5,032 nt of DNA from an uncultured Lachnospiraceae bacterium. Its GTDB lineage: Bacteria > Bacillota_A > Clostridia > Lachnospirales > Lachnospiraceae. The notes beneath the pieces are model-generated. The model was not told where the DNA came from. It ran no database searches and was given only the letters and a program-made list of their open reading frames with translations. Position numbers and translations under genes: made by a program. Shown here piece after piece: positions 1 to 5,032 of this stretch; position 1 is the stretch's first letter, and each line of letters begins with the position of its first letter. The DNA is taken from assembly GCA_902795985.1 (NCBI GenBank), contig CADBNG010000384.1, forward strand, positions 1 through 5,032, written 5' to 3'.

Positions 1-54
1 ACCGGAATCGACGCGAAGCTGTTCGATCCGGCCAACGGCGCGTATCCGGTCTGA
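1..54 (+). CDS. 3' end of an unidentified gene (last 17 codons)
   Basis: Frame 1 reads TGIDAKLFDPANGAYPV and then stops at TGA (52-54). The third codon positions are rich in G and C, as in the other genes of this window, and the other two forward frames give less plausible peptides, so this is probably the true C-terminus of a gene that begins before the window. The fragment is too short for me to recognise a family, and I assign no function. A hairpin about 60 bases downstream (117-150) could end its transcript. The gene matters because it is the immediate upstream neighbour of the Zor-like motor operon; the two are separated by about 256 bases and a promoter, so they are probably not co-transcribed. 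Confidence 0.5.
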   Translation, partial: TGIDAKLFDPANGAYPV

Positions 55-116
55 CAGACGGGTCTGGCTTCGTCAGGTAAAAAAGGCAGATGCCCTGCTC
101 AGACGAGAGATATCAC

Positions 117-150
117 GGGCGTATGAAAGACTTTTGTTTTTCATGCGCCC
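117..150 (+). terminator. Hairpin, probable terminator of the upstream gene
   Basis: GGGCGTATGAAA (117-128) pairs with TTTCATGCGCCC (139-150) over 12 base pairs with one G-T wobble, around a 10-base loop. The downstream sequence (TTGTCAT) has only a poor T run, so intrinsic termination may be weak. Its position between a stop codon and a promoter favours a terminator over an operator. Confidence 0.5.
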
Positions 151-171
151 TTGTCATATGCAGATATTTTC

Positions 172-200
172 TTTACACATTTACCGAAACTGATTACAAT
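172..200 (+). promoter_or_regulatory. Sigma-A type promoter of the motor operon
   Basis: A -35 box TTTACA (172-177) is separated by exactly 17 bases from a -10 box TACAAT (195-200). Each differs from consensus at one position. Transcription would start near 206-208, giving a leader of about 100 bases before the first gene. A weaker alternative, TTGTCA (151-156) with TACACA (174-179), also has 17-base spacing but a poorer -10. No start-site data are available, so this is a sequence prediction. Confidence 0.65.
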
Positions 201-206
201 CAATTA

Positions 207-298
207 CAAATGGTAAGCATTTGCCGGCAGGACGAACTGCCGGATCTTTTGATAAAAACAGCGCACCGGCCTGCGAAGGTGTGAGCCGGAATCACCAT
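207..298 (+). other. Structured 5' leader of the motor operon
   Basis: The leader holds several inverted repeats. CAAATG and CATTTG (207-212 and 218-223) flank 5 bases at the predicted start site. CCGGCAG (224-230) pairs with CTGCCGG (237-243) over 7 base pairs with a 6-base loop, followed by ATCTTTTG. CGCACC (262-267) pairs with GGTGTG (278-283). The core CCGGC recurs at 224-228 and 266-270 and its complement GCCGG at 239-243 and 285-289, so different pairings exclude each other. I could not match it to a known riboswitch class; the c-di-GMP-I core is not apparent. It may simply be a folded leader. Confidence 0.4.
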
Positions 299-303
299 GG
301 AGG
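299..303 (+). promoter_or_regulatory. Ribosome binding site that fixes the first motor gene's start
   Basis: GGAGG (299-303) lies 7 bases before the ATG at 311. The reading frame stays open upstream to a TTG at 221, but that extension would translate the leader hairpins and this ribosome binding site, and has no good site of its own. The ATG at 311 also puts a short positively charged N-terminus directly before the first membrane helix, as expected for this family. Confidence 0.8.
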
Positions 304-310
304 ATCCAGG

Positions 311-1972
311 ATGGGACGTAAAGTAAGAGATGTCATTTTGTTTGCGGCAGCTGTCGCCGGCTGTATCGTACTGACGGTCGCACTGGGGGGAGAGCGGATT
401 TTCGGCTCCGCGATGATCTATAATCTCGTATTTCTGGGGGTTATGATCGTTATCTACCTGTTCGCCCTGGTCGGCGGTGTATTTCGTCTGACGAATGTTT
501 CCTTATGGCTGAAGGACAGCACGGAACAGATCGACGATATGGAAAGAGAAACGCCGCTGCAGGAAAAGATCCGGAGGATCAATACGTTCAAGCCGTTTGA
601 GAAATGCCTGAACCGTTTCCTGCAGGATATTCTGCGCAGCCGGAGCGGAATCTGCGATATCGAAGATTATATCAATGAAGAAGAGGCGGAAGGCTACGCG
701 CATAAACGGATGCTGGATCTGATTCCGGAAGTCCTCACCAGCCTGGGTATTCTCGGTACCTTTGTCGGCCTGGTCTGGGGCCTGCGTTCCTTTGAGCCTT
801 CCACTTATGAAACCATGACAACTTCCGTCGGATCGCTGGTCGACGGTATTAAAGTGGCGTTCATGACATCCATCTACGGACTGCTCCTTTCCATTCTGTT
901 TTCGTCCAGTCTGAAGACGGGTTATCAGGTCATGGAAAATGCCATGAATCTTTTTCTGGACCGTTTCCACGCCAGGGTCGTTCCTTCCGCCGCAATGGAA
1001 GCCCAGAATATGCTGATCAACAATCAGAAAGAGCAGAATGATATGATGCGCCAGCTGACGGCGGAATTCTCGGATCAGGTGGCTCACGGATTTGCCGAGA
1101 ACCTGACGCCGACCCTGGAAAAGATCAATACCCAGCTGGGAAGCATGATGATGACGATTACCACGAACCAGCAGATGTTCTTAAAGGATATTGTGAATTC
1201 CTTTGTCCGGGAAATGAAGGAAAGCTTCTCGACGGAATTCGCCCAGTTTGGTGAAACGCTTTCGACCATGAATGAAGTGACGAACCGCAACATGATCTAT
1301 TCCCAGCAGACCGGTGAGAGGGTGGCGGCACAGCTTGAAGCGGTCTTTAAGAAGGATGAACAGATGATGCATGAGGCTGTGGCATCGATTCAGACAGAGC
1401 AGGGCATCATCCAGGGAGCCTATACAGGTCTGATGGATCGTTATCAGCAGGTCATGTCGAGTTACGAAAAGACCCAGCAGGAAACGCTCGCGAATCTGGA
1501 AAAGGCGGAAAAAGAGTCCGCAAGCTTCTGGGTGGCGTGCAACCAGACGATGCAGAACTATGTACAGGAATCCGCGAAGGCATATGATCAGTTCGAACAG
1601 TCCCGGAATACGATGGAAGAGTTGCTGGAGAAGGTTTCCGTTGTTTATAACAAGAACGAACTGACACTGGAAGAGTACCGGGGCCTGCTTCAGGAACTGA
1701 AAACGACCCAGTCCCTCGTCAACAACTCGCTTACGAATCTCACCCGGATCTTCTCCCAGCTTGAGATCGCCAGCAAAGACGGCAATAAGATCCTGCTTTA
1801 TCCGGGTCTGGCCTCCCGTCTGAGCAAGGAGTCGGAAAAGCGGATCGTGGACACGGTGGAAAGCCGGATCAGTGAATCGGAAGAGAAGCAGCAGGCTGCT
1901 CTGGAGGAAATCCTGAGAAATGTTCAGAAACTGAACTCCCCGTCCAATAAGAAAAACAAGTGGTTTTCCTGA
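311..1972 (+). CDS. MotA/TolQ/ExbB proton-channel family protein, ZorA-like, with long cytoplasmic tail
   Basis: This 553-residue protein should be the stator-ring subunit of a membrane ion channel driven by proton or sodium flow. Four membrane helices are visible: about 8-25, 34-58, 138-158 and 177-200. The third carries the family hallmark LGILGTFVGLVWGL (145-158) and the fourth follows with AFMTSIYGLLLSI (183-195); together these look more like ZorA of the Zorya anti-phage system than flagellar MotA. A cytoplasmic loop lies at 59-137. Residues about 230-553 form a hydrophilic, Gln/Glu/Met-rich and probably helical tail with no recognised enzyme domain. MotA is about half this length; ZorA proteins have comparable tails. 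The OmpA-type partner gene starts 19 bases downstream, behind its own AGGAG, so the two are surely one operon. Membership of the channel superfamily is secure. A defence role is inference, because no Zorya effector gene follows. Another kind of cell-wall-anchored motor is possible. Confidence 0.9.
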   Translation: MGRKVRDVILFAAAVAGCIVLTVALGGERIFGSAMIYNLVFLGVMIVIYLFALVGGVFRLTNVSLWLKDSTEQIDDMERETPLQEKIRRINTFKPFEKCLNRFLQDILRSRSGICDIEDYINEEEAEGYAHKRMLDLIPEVLTSLGILGTFVGLVWGLRSFEPSTYETMTTSVGSLVDGIKVAFMTSIYGLLLSILFSSSLKTGYQVMENAMNLFLDRFHARVVPSAAMEAQNMLINNQKEQNDMMRQLTAEFSDQVAHGFAENLTPTLEKINTQLGSMMMTITTNQQMFLKDIVNSFVREMKESFSTEFAQFGETLSTMNEVTNRNMIYSQQTGERVAAQLEAVFKKDEQMMHEAVASIQTEQGIIQGAYTGLMDRYQQVMSSYEKTQQETLANLEKAEKESASFWVACNQTMQNYVQESAKAYDQFEQSRNTMEELLEKVSVVYNKNELTLEEYRGLLQELKTTQSLVNNSLTNLTRIFSQLEIASKDGNKILLYPGLASRLSKESEKRIVDTVESRISESEEKQQAALEEILRNVQKLNSPSNKKNKWFS

Positions 1973-1991
1973 GCAGAATAGGAGATAGCCG

Positions 1992-3101
1992 ATGGCAAAA
2001 CGAAAACGAAACCGGAAAACAGAGGGCGGATTCAATGTCTGGCGTTCCTATTCCGATATGATGGCCGGCGTAGTGCTCCTTTTTGTGCTGATCATGTGCG
2101 TTACGCTGTTTCAGGCTCAGAAGAATTATGTGGATAAACTGGCGGAACAAAGTGAGCGGCTTCGCCTTCAGGATGAATATGCGGCGGATATGGCCCAGAA
2201 AAAAGAAGAACTGGCAGAGCAGGACGCCCAGCTGACGCTTCAGAAGGAAAAACTGGATGAACAGAGTCTGACGCTGGAGGAAATGAAGGAAACGCTGGCG
2301 GAGCAGGCTAAGACCCTGGAGGATAAGCAGGCGACGCTGGAGGAACAGGAAGCGCTGCTTGCCCAGCAGCAGGCGACGCTGGACGAACAGAAAGAACTGC
2401 TGGCCCAGCAGCAGGCGACCATGAAGGATCAGCAGGACAAAATAGAGACGCAGCAATCCACGCTGGCGTCCCAGGAATCCACGCTGGCGGATCAGAAAGA
2501 ACTGCTGGACGAGCAGGCGAAAGAGATCGACGCCAAAACCCAGCAGCTGAGGGAGAAGCAGTCGCAGATTGACAAGATCATCGGCGTCAAGGCCGAATTG
2601 ATCGAGGCGCTGCAGGCAGAATTCGCGCTCAACAACATCAATGTGAATATTGATCCGACGAACGGCGCGCTGATGCTGGACGCGAAAGTCATGTTTGATT
2701 TCGACAGTTCCCAGCTTTCCGATGAAGGAAAAGAAGTCCTGCGGCAGGTGCTGCCGATCTACTGCAAAGTATTGCTCTCGTCGAAATACCGGGATAATGT
2801 AGCGGAAATCCTGATCGACGGGTACACCGATACGGACGGTACTTATGAATACAATCTGGAGCTGTCGCAGATGCGTTCCCTTGCGGTTGCCGATTATCTG
2901 CTGGAGACGGAAAGCGAGTTCTTAAGCGACGGCGAGTCCGAGATGCTGCGTGAGATCCTGACCGTCAGCGGCCATTCCTGGAACAATCCGCTGCTGGATG
3001 AGTACGGGAACATCAACAAAGAAGCATCCCGCCGCGTGGAGGTCAAATTCCGCCTGAAAGATGAGGAGATGATCGAGGAACTCCGTAATCTGACAGAATG
3101 A
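1992..3101 (+). CDS. MotB/OmpA family protein, ZorB-like, with extended coiled-coil stalk
   Basis: This 369-residue protein is the expected partner of the upstream channel subunit. A basic N-terminus (KRKRNRK) precedes one membrane helix (about 23-42). Asp22, in WRSYSDMMAG, matches the ion-binding Asp of MotB and ZorB. Residues 74-199 are 18 uninterrupted heptads with Leu, Ile or Met first, preceded by a less regular helix (43-73). The C-terminal OmpA-like domain (about 229-355) has FDFDSSQLSDEG (235-246), GYTDTDGTYEYN (277-288), LSQMRSLAVADYL (291-303) and SRRVEVKF (346-353). Asp280 and Arg295 are 15 residues apart and correspond to the Asp and Arg of OmpA domains that bind diaminopimelate of peptidoglycan. 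The stalk and domain should be outside the membrane, fixing the motor to the cell wall. AGGAG (1980-1984) lies 7 bases before the start. ZorB and MotB proteins usually lack so long a regular stalk. The family call is firm; the biological role is unknown. Confidence 0.9.
   Translation: MAKRKRNRKTEGGFNVWRSYSDMMAGVVLLFVLIMCVTLFQAQKNYVDKLAEQSERLRLQDEYAADMAQKKEELAEQDAQLTLQKEKLDEQSLTLEEMKETLAEQAKTLEDKQATLEEQEALLAQQQATLDEQKELLAQQQATMKDQQDKIETQQSTLASQESTLADQKELLDEQAKEIDAKTQQLREKQSQIDKIIGVKAELIEALQAEFALNNINVNIDPTNGALMLDAKVMFDFDSSQLSDEGKEVLRQVLPIYCKVLLSSKYRDNVAEILIDGYTDTDGTYEYNLELSQMRSLAVADYLLETESEFLSDGESEMLREILTVSGHSWNNPLLDEYGNINKEASRRVEVKFRLKDEEMIEELRNLTE
2211..2588 (+). repeat. In-frame 21-base (heptad) repeat array in the MotB/OmpA-like gene
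   Basis: Codons 74-199 encode 18 consecutive heptads whose first residue is Leu (14), Ile (3) or Met (1), and whose fourth residue is Gln in 13 of 18. The DNA repeats imperfectly with a 21-base period. The clearest longer unit is a 42-base pair of copies at 2355-2396 and 2397-2438, whose first 24 bases match at 22 positions and encode the same eight residues (LLAQQQAT), apart from codon choice, at 122-129 and 136-143. This suggests growth by tandem duplication. Confidence 0.85.
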
Positions 3102-3118
3102 CCCCCAGGGAGATTCTC

Positions 3119-3138
3119 TTTTGCAAAAGTGAATTCAC
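3119..3138. promoter_or_regulatory. Two abutting perfect 10-base palindromes before fba, possible operator
   Basis: TTTTGCAAAA (3119-3128) is followed with no gap by GTGAATTCAC (3129-3138). Both are perfect palindromes. The second overlaps the first five bases of the -35 box of the fba promoter (3134-3139), the place where a dimeric repressor could block RNA polymerase. The first could also be a remnant of transcription termination after the motor operon, but it has no G+C-rich stem. No known regulator's consensus is claimed. Confidence 0.4.
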
Positions 3139-3162
3139 AGTCTGTTTAAGATGTGGTATGAT
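3134..3162 (+). promoter_or_regulatory. Promoter of fba with extended -10
   Basis: TTCACA (3134-3139) and TATGAT (3157-3162) are 17 bases apart, each one mismatch from consensus, and a TG dinucleotide (3154-3155) one base before the -10 makes it an extended -10 promoter. Transcription should begin around 3168-3170. The short leader contains a 5-base-pair hairpin, GCGGC (3172-3176) with GCCGC (3182-3186). I see no convincing intrinsic terminator between the motor operon and this promoter, so some read-through from the motor genes is possible. Confidence 0.7.
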
Positions 3163-3224
3163 AATAAGAAAGCGGCAGACCGCCGCCGGCTGAAAACGAA
3201 TGGTTTGAAAGGAGTGACTGTTTT

Positions 3225-4163
3225 ATGCCTCTGGTAACAAGTACTGAAATGTTCCGCAAAGCCTATGAAGGCGGATACGCCATCGGCGCTTTCAATGTCA
3301 ACAATATGGAGATCGTGCAGGGAATCACGGAAGCGGCGGGAGAGCTGAATGCCCCGCTGATCCTTCAGGTTTCCGCAGGCGCCAGAAAATATGCGAATCA
3401 CACATACCTGATGAAACTGGTGGAAGCGGCCCTGATCGAGAACCCGAACATCCCCATCTGCCTGCATCTGGATCACGGCGCGGACTTTGATATCTGCAAG
3501 TCCTGCATCGACGGCGGCTTTACCTCCGTTATGATCGACGGTTCTTCCCATCCCTTTGAGGAGAACATCGAACTGTCCCGTAAAGTTGTGGAATACGCCC
3601 ATGAACACGGCGTTGTCGTCGAAGGAGAACTGGGCACATTAGCCGGCGTGGAAGATGACGTAAAAGTCAGCGCGGAGGATTCTTCCTATACTCATCCGGA
3701 CGAAGTGCAGGAATTCGTTGAACGGACCGGAGTGGATTCTCTGGCAATCGCGATCGGCACAAGCCATGGCGCGTTTAAATTCAAACCGGGCACGAAACCC
3801 CAGCTTCGTTTCGACATCCTGGAAGAGGTCGGAAAGCGGCTTCCGGGCTTCCCCATCGTTCTGCACGGCGCGTCCTCCGTTTCCCAGGAATACGTGAAGA
3901 TTATTCAGGAACACGGCGGCAATCTGGCGGATGCCATCGGCATTCCGGAAGACATGCTCCGTAAGGCAGCCGGCATGGCGGTCTGCAAGATCAATATCGA
4001 TTCGGACCTCCGCCTGGCCATGACGGCAGGCGTACGTCAGGTACTGTTTGAGGATCCCTCCAAATTTGATCCCAGAGAGTATTTAAAGGTCGGACGCGCG
4101 AACGTAAAGGCAGTCGTGGCACACAAGATCAAAAACGTGCTCGGATGCGAAGGAAAAGCCTGA
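3225..4163 (+). CDS. fba: Class II fructose-1,6-bisphosphate aldolase
   Basis: This cytoplasmic, zinc-dependent enzyme of glycolysis and gluconeogenesis reversibly splits fructose 1,6-bisphosphate into glyceraldehyde 3-phosphate and dihydroxyacetone phosphate. The 312-residue length is usual for the short clostridial form. Visible motifs are GAFNVNN (21-27), the catalytic Asp83 and zinc ligand His84 in HLDHG, EGELG (133-137), zinc ligand His181 in GTSHG, zinc ligand His214 in LHGASS, and the phosphate-binding NIDSD (257-261). All key residues are present, so the enzyme should be active. The related tagatose-bisphosphate aldolases share this fold, so substrate is inferred from overall resemblance. 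The start ATG has AAAGGAG (3208-3214) 10 bases upstream. The gene has its own promoter and terminator and appears to be transcribed alone, separate from the motor pair and from pheS. Confidence 0.95.
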   Translation: MPLVTSTEMFRKAYEGGYAIGAFNVNNMEIVQGITEAAGELNAPLILQVSAGARKYANHTYLMKLVEAALIENPNIPICLHLDHGADFDICKSCIDGGFTSVMIDGSSHPFEENIELSRKVVEYAHEHGVVVEGELGTLAGVEDDVKVSAEDSSYTHPDEVQEFVERTGVDSLAIAIGTSHGAFKFKPGTKPQLRFDILEEVGKRLPGFPIVLHGASSVSQEYVKIIQEHGGNLADAIGIPEDMLRKAAGMAVCKINIDSDLRLAMTAGVRQVLFEDPSKFDPREYLKVGRANVKAVVAHKIKNVLGCEGKA

Positions 4164-4215
4164 GGAGAGCGGGCAGACGGGGCGGAATAAGGAAATTCGT
4201 TTCGTTTGTTCTTTG

Positions 4216-4246
4216 GAAAGGGGACCGGTTTCATCCGTCCCCTTTC
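4216..4246 (+). terminator. Hairpin terminator of fba
   Basis: GAAAGGGGAC (4216-4225) pairs perfectly with GTCCCCTTTC (4237-4246) over 10 base pairs, with an 11-base loop that contains a further GG/CC pair. It lies 53 bases after the fba stop. The following GTTAATAAT is A+T-rich but not a clean T run, so efficiency may be moderate. Confidence 0.65.
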
Positions 4247-4282
4247 GTTAATAATATGACAGCCTTATAACCGACGTTCTGC

Positions 4283-4311
4283 TTGAAATGAACAGGCTTA
4301 TATAGTATAAT
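4283..4311 (+). promoter_or_regulatory. Near-consensus promoter before the structured RNA and pheS
   Basis: TTGAAA (4283-4288, one mismatch) and a perfect TATAAT (4306-4311) are separated by 17 bases. This is the best promoter in the window and predicts a start near 4318. The first translated gene, pheS, begins 275 bases later, so the transcript carries a long untranslated stretch or is itself a separate small RNA. AGCCT (4261-4265) and AGGCT (4293-4297) form a short inverted repeat bracketing the -35. Confidence 0.75.
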
Positions 4312-4451
4312 TCTAATCGAAAAGGAAGTTCATGTTCCGCACACGAAAGCTTTGCCTGGGATGCCCGATCCCCTGCCAGCATGAACCTACATCTTCTTTA
4401 AAAAGGGATTCCTACATCGGTGTGCGAATGCCAGGCCTCTGAAACAGGAGG

Positions 4452-4512
4452 AAGGCAGGAACATCATCTGCGGTTACCCACCTAGCTTCGCTAGGAGTCA
4501 TAAGGCAGGAAC
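4452..4512 (+). repeat. Exact 11-base direct repeat within the structured RNA
   Basis: AAGGCAGGAAC occurs at 4452-4462 and again at 4502-4512, exactly 50 bases apart. Both copies can pair with the same upstream GTTCC (4334-4338), and their GGCAGG can pair with CCTGCC (4372-4377), so the two copies could compete for one partner. Confidence 0.7.
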
Positions 4513-4526
4513 GGCATACCGGGTTT

Positions 4527-4561
4527 GTCCATTCAGTTTTCCCTCTGGGTGCTGGATGGAC
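4527..4561 (+). terminator. Strong hairpin before pheS, possible terminator or attenuator
   Basis: GTCCATTCAG (4527-4536) pairs with CTGGATGGAC (4552-4561) over 10 base pairs with one wobble, and the loop contains CCC/GGG that can stack a further short stem. The downstream TAATTATATG is A+T-rich but lacks a T run. It could end the structured RNA, act as an attenuator, or only insulate the pheS ribosome binding site that begins 17 bases later. Confidence 0.4.
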
Positions 4562-4592
4562 TAATTATATGCTCACAGGAAGGAAGACAGTT

Positions 4593-5032
4593 ATGTTAGA
4601 AGAGATCAAAGGACGGCTCCGGGACATTATGATCCACGCCGAAGACAGCTTTAACAGCGCGGATTCCATGGATTCGCTGAACGATGTCCGTGTCCGGATT
4701 CTGGGGAAAAAAGGCCAGCTCACCGAAGTGCTCAAAAGCATGAAAAGCATTCCGGCGGAGGAACGGCCTGCTCTCGGCCAGCTTGTCAATGAGGCAAGGG
4801 CGAAGATCGAAGAGCGGCTCGAAGAGATGCAGACCTCCTTTGCGAAAAAGGCCCTGGATGAAAAGCTCGCGAGAGAAGTGATCGACGTCACCCTTCCCGC
4901 GAAGCATGGAAAAGCCGGACACCGCCATCCCAACACCATCGCCCTGGAAGAGATCGAACGGATCTTTATCGGCATGGGCTATGAAGTGGTGACCGGTCCC
5001 GAAATCGAATATGATCTCTATAATTTTGAAAA
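4593..5032 (+). CDS. pheS: Phenylalanine--tRNA ligase alpha subunit, N-terminal part
   Basis: The subunit charges tRNA-Phe with phenylalanine, working in the cytoplasm as an alpha2-beta2 enzyme with PheT, whose gene usually follows. The window holds 146 codons of a family normally about 340 residues long; the open frame runs off the end of the window. Residues 1 to about 90 are the helical, tRNA-binding coiled-coil arm, with the typical VRILGKKGQLTEVLKSMKSI (34-53). The linker DVTLP (98-102) leads into the catalytic domain, starting GHRHPNT (109-115), with LEEIERIFIGMGYEVVTGPE (118-137) and YDLYNFE (140-146) as in other bacterial PheS proteins. The catalytic motifs 2 and 3 lie beyond the window. 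The ATG has a purine-rich AGGAAGGAAG (4577-4586) 6 bases upstream. It sits behind the structured RNA region and its promoter, which probably controls it at least in part. Confidence 0.95.
   Translation, partial: MLEEIKGRLRDIMIHAEDSFNSADSMDSLNDVRVRILGKKGQLTEVLKSMKSIPAEERPALGQLVNEARAKIEERLEEMQTSFAKKALDEKLAREVIDVTLPAKHGKAGHRHPNTIALEEIERIFIGMGYEVVTGPEIEYDLYNFE

Larger units (their letters stand above)
4318..4562 (+). ncRNA. Unidentified structured RNA or pheS leader (6S RNA possible)
   Basis: This stretch starts at the predicted transcription start of a strong promoter, encodes no convincing protein and is dense in paired segments. ATGTTCC (4332-4338) pairs with GGAACAT (4458-4464). Nested inside are CGCACAC (4338-4344) with GTGTGCG (4420-4426), or alternatively GCCTGG (4354-4359) with CCAGGC (4431-4436). 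Local hairpins are GGGAT/ATCCC (4358-4372), CCTCTG/CAGGAGG (4436-4451), CCTAGC/GCTAGG (4481-4495) and the long 4527-4561 hairpin. A competing stem joins GTTCATG (4328-4334) and CATGAAC (4380-4386). Length and promoter strength suit a free small RNA. The TCCCCTG and TGCGG stretches and the 3'-side hairpin faintly recall 6S RNA, but I cannot confirm this. A T-box leader, common before clostridial pheS, is not supported: neither the conserved T-box sequence nor an antiterminator/terminator pair is visible. I see no match to SRP, RNase P or tmRNA cores. Confidence 0.5.

Noticed and set aside
90..284. 64-codon open frame in the region before the motor operon
   Set aside because: It runs through the terminator hairpin and promoter, resembles no known protein and lacks a clear ribosome binding site.
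221..310. N-terminal extension of the channel subunit from TTG at 221, giving 583 residues
   Set aside because: It has no good ribosome binding site, would translate the leader hairpins and the GGAGG at 299-303, and adds a non-family-like segment before the first membrane helix.
503..2456. Several long reverse-strand open frames opposite the motor genes, up to 284 codons
   Set aside because: They mirror the codon pattern of well-supported forward genes, overlap each other, and show no recognisable domains or ribosome binding sites.
2211..2588. Repeat array considered as a CRISPR or minisatellite
   Set aside because: The 21-base period stays in frame, there are no spacers, and it is fully explained by the heptad coding pattern.
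3102..3122. Possible terminator of the motor operon (AGGGAG with CTCTTT)
   Set aside because: The stem has only six pairs with two wobbles and a 3-base loop, too weak to call.
4332..4442. 36-codon open frame that could be a leader peptide for pheS attenuation
   Set aside because: It has only one Phe codon, near the start, and the AGGAA before it is only about 4 bases from the ATG; the segment is better explained by RNA pairing.
4466..4486. Reverse-strand sequence AGGTGGGTAACCGCAG, resembling the T-box consensus
   Set aside because: It points away from pheS, toward the convergent end of fba, is interrupted relative to the consensus, and no gene lies downstream on that strand.

Overview
The window looks like chromosomal DNA from a Gram-positive, Clostridia-type bacterium (Bacillota, perhaps Lachnospiraceae). 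The evidence is strong purine-rich ribosome binding sites, sigma-A type promoters with 17-base spacers, a short (312-residue) class II fructose-bisphosphate aldolase of the clostridial kind, and a standard bacterial PheS. The GC content is moderate. The genus cannot be fixed from this sequence. All recognised genes lie on the + strand.

Layout. Bases 1-54 are probably the last 17 codons of an unidentified gene, followed by a terminator-like hairpin (117-150). A promoter (172-200) and a structured leader of about 100 bases precede a tight two-gene operon. The first gene (311-1972) is a MotA/TolQ/ExbB-type proton-channel subunit with a 320-residue cytoplasmic helical tail. The second (1992-3101) is a MotB/OmpA-type partner with one membrane helix carrying the channel Asp, an unusually regular 18-heptad coiled coil and a peptidoglycan-binding OmpA domain. 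The pair most resembles the ZorA/ZorB motor of the Zorya anti-phage system. No ZorC, D, E, F or G effector is present downstream, so either it is a stand-alone motor or its partners lie upstream of the window.

The aldolase gene fba (3225-4163) follows with its own extended -10 promoter, whose -35 overlaps a perfect palindrome. A hairpin terminator (4216-4246) closes it. The 429 bases between fba and pheS hold this terminator, a near-consensus promoter (4283-4311) and about 240 bases of highly structured sequence that does not encode a convincing protein. I read this as a structured RNA, either a free small RNA (6S RNA is a possibility I cannot confirm) or the pheS leader. It lacks the T-box signature that commonly precedes clostridial pheS genes. 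The window ends inside pheS (4593 onward, 146 codons seen).

How they fit together. The motor pair should form an inner-membrane ion channel whose OmpA domain grips the cell wall while the tail reaches into the cytoplasm. fba (glycolysis) and pheS (translation) are housekeeping genes with separate promoters and are not obviously related to the motor. The points most worth following up are the effector-less Zor-like motor with its long Leu/Gln stalk, and the unidentified structured RNA.
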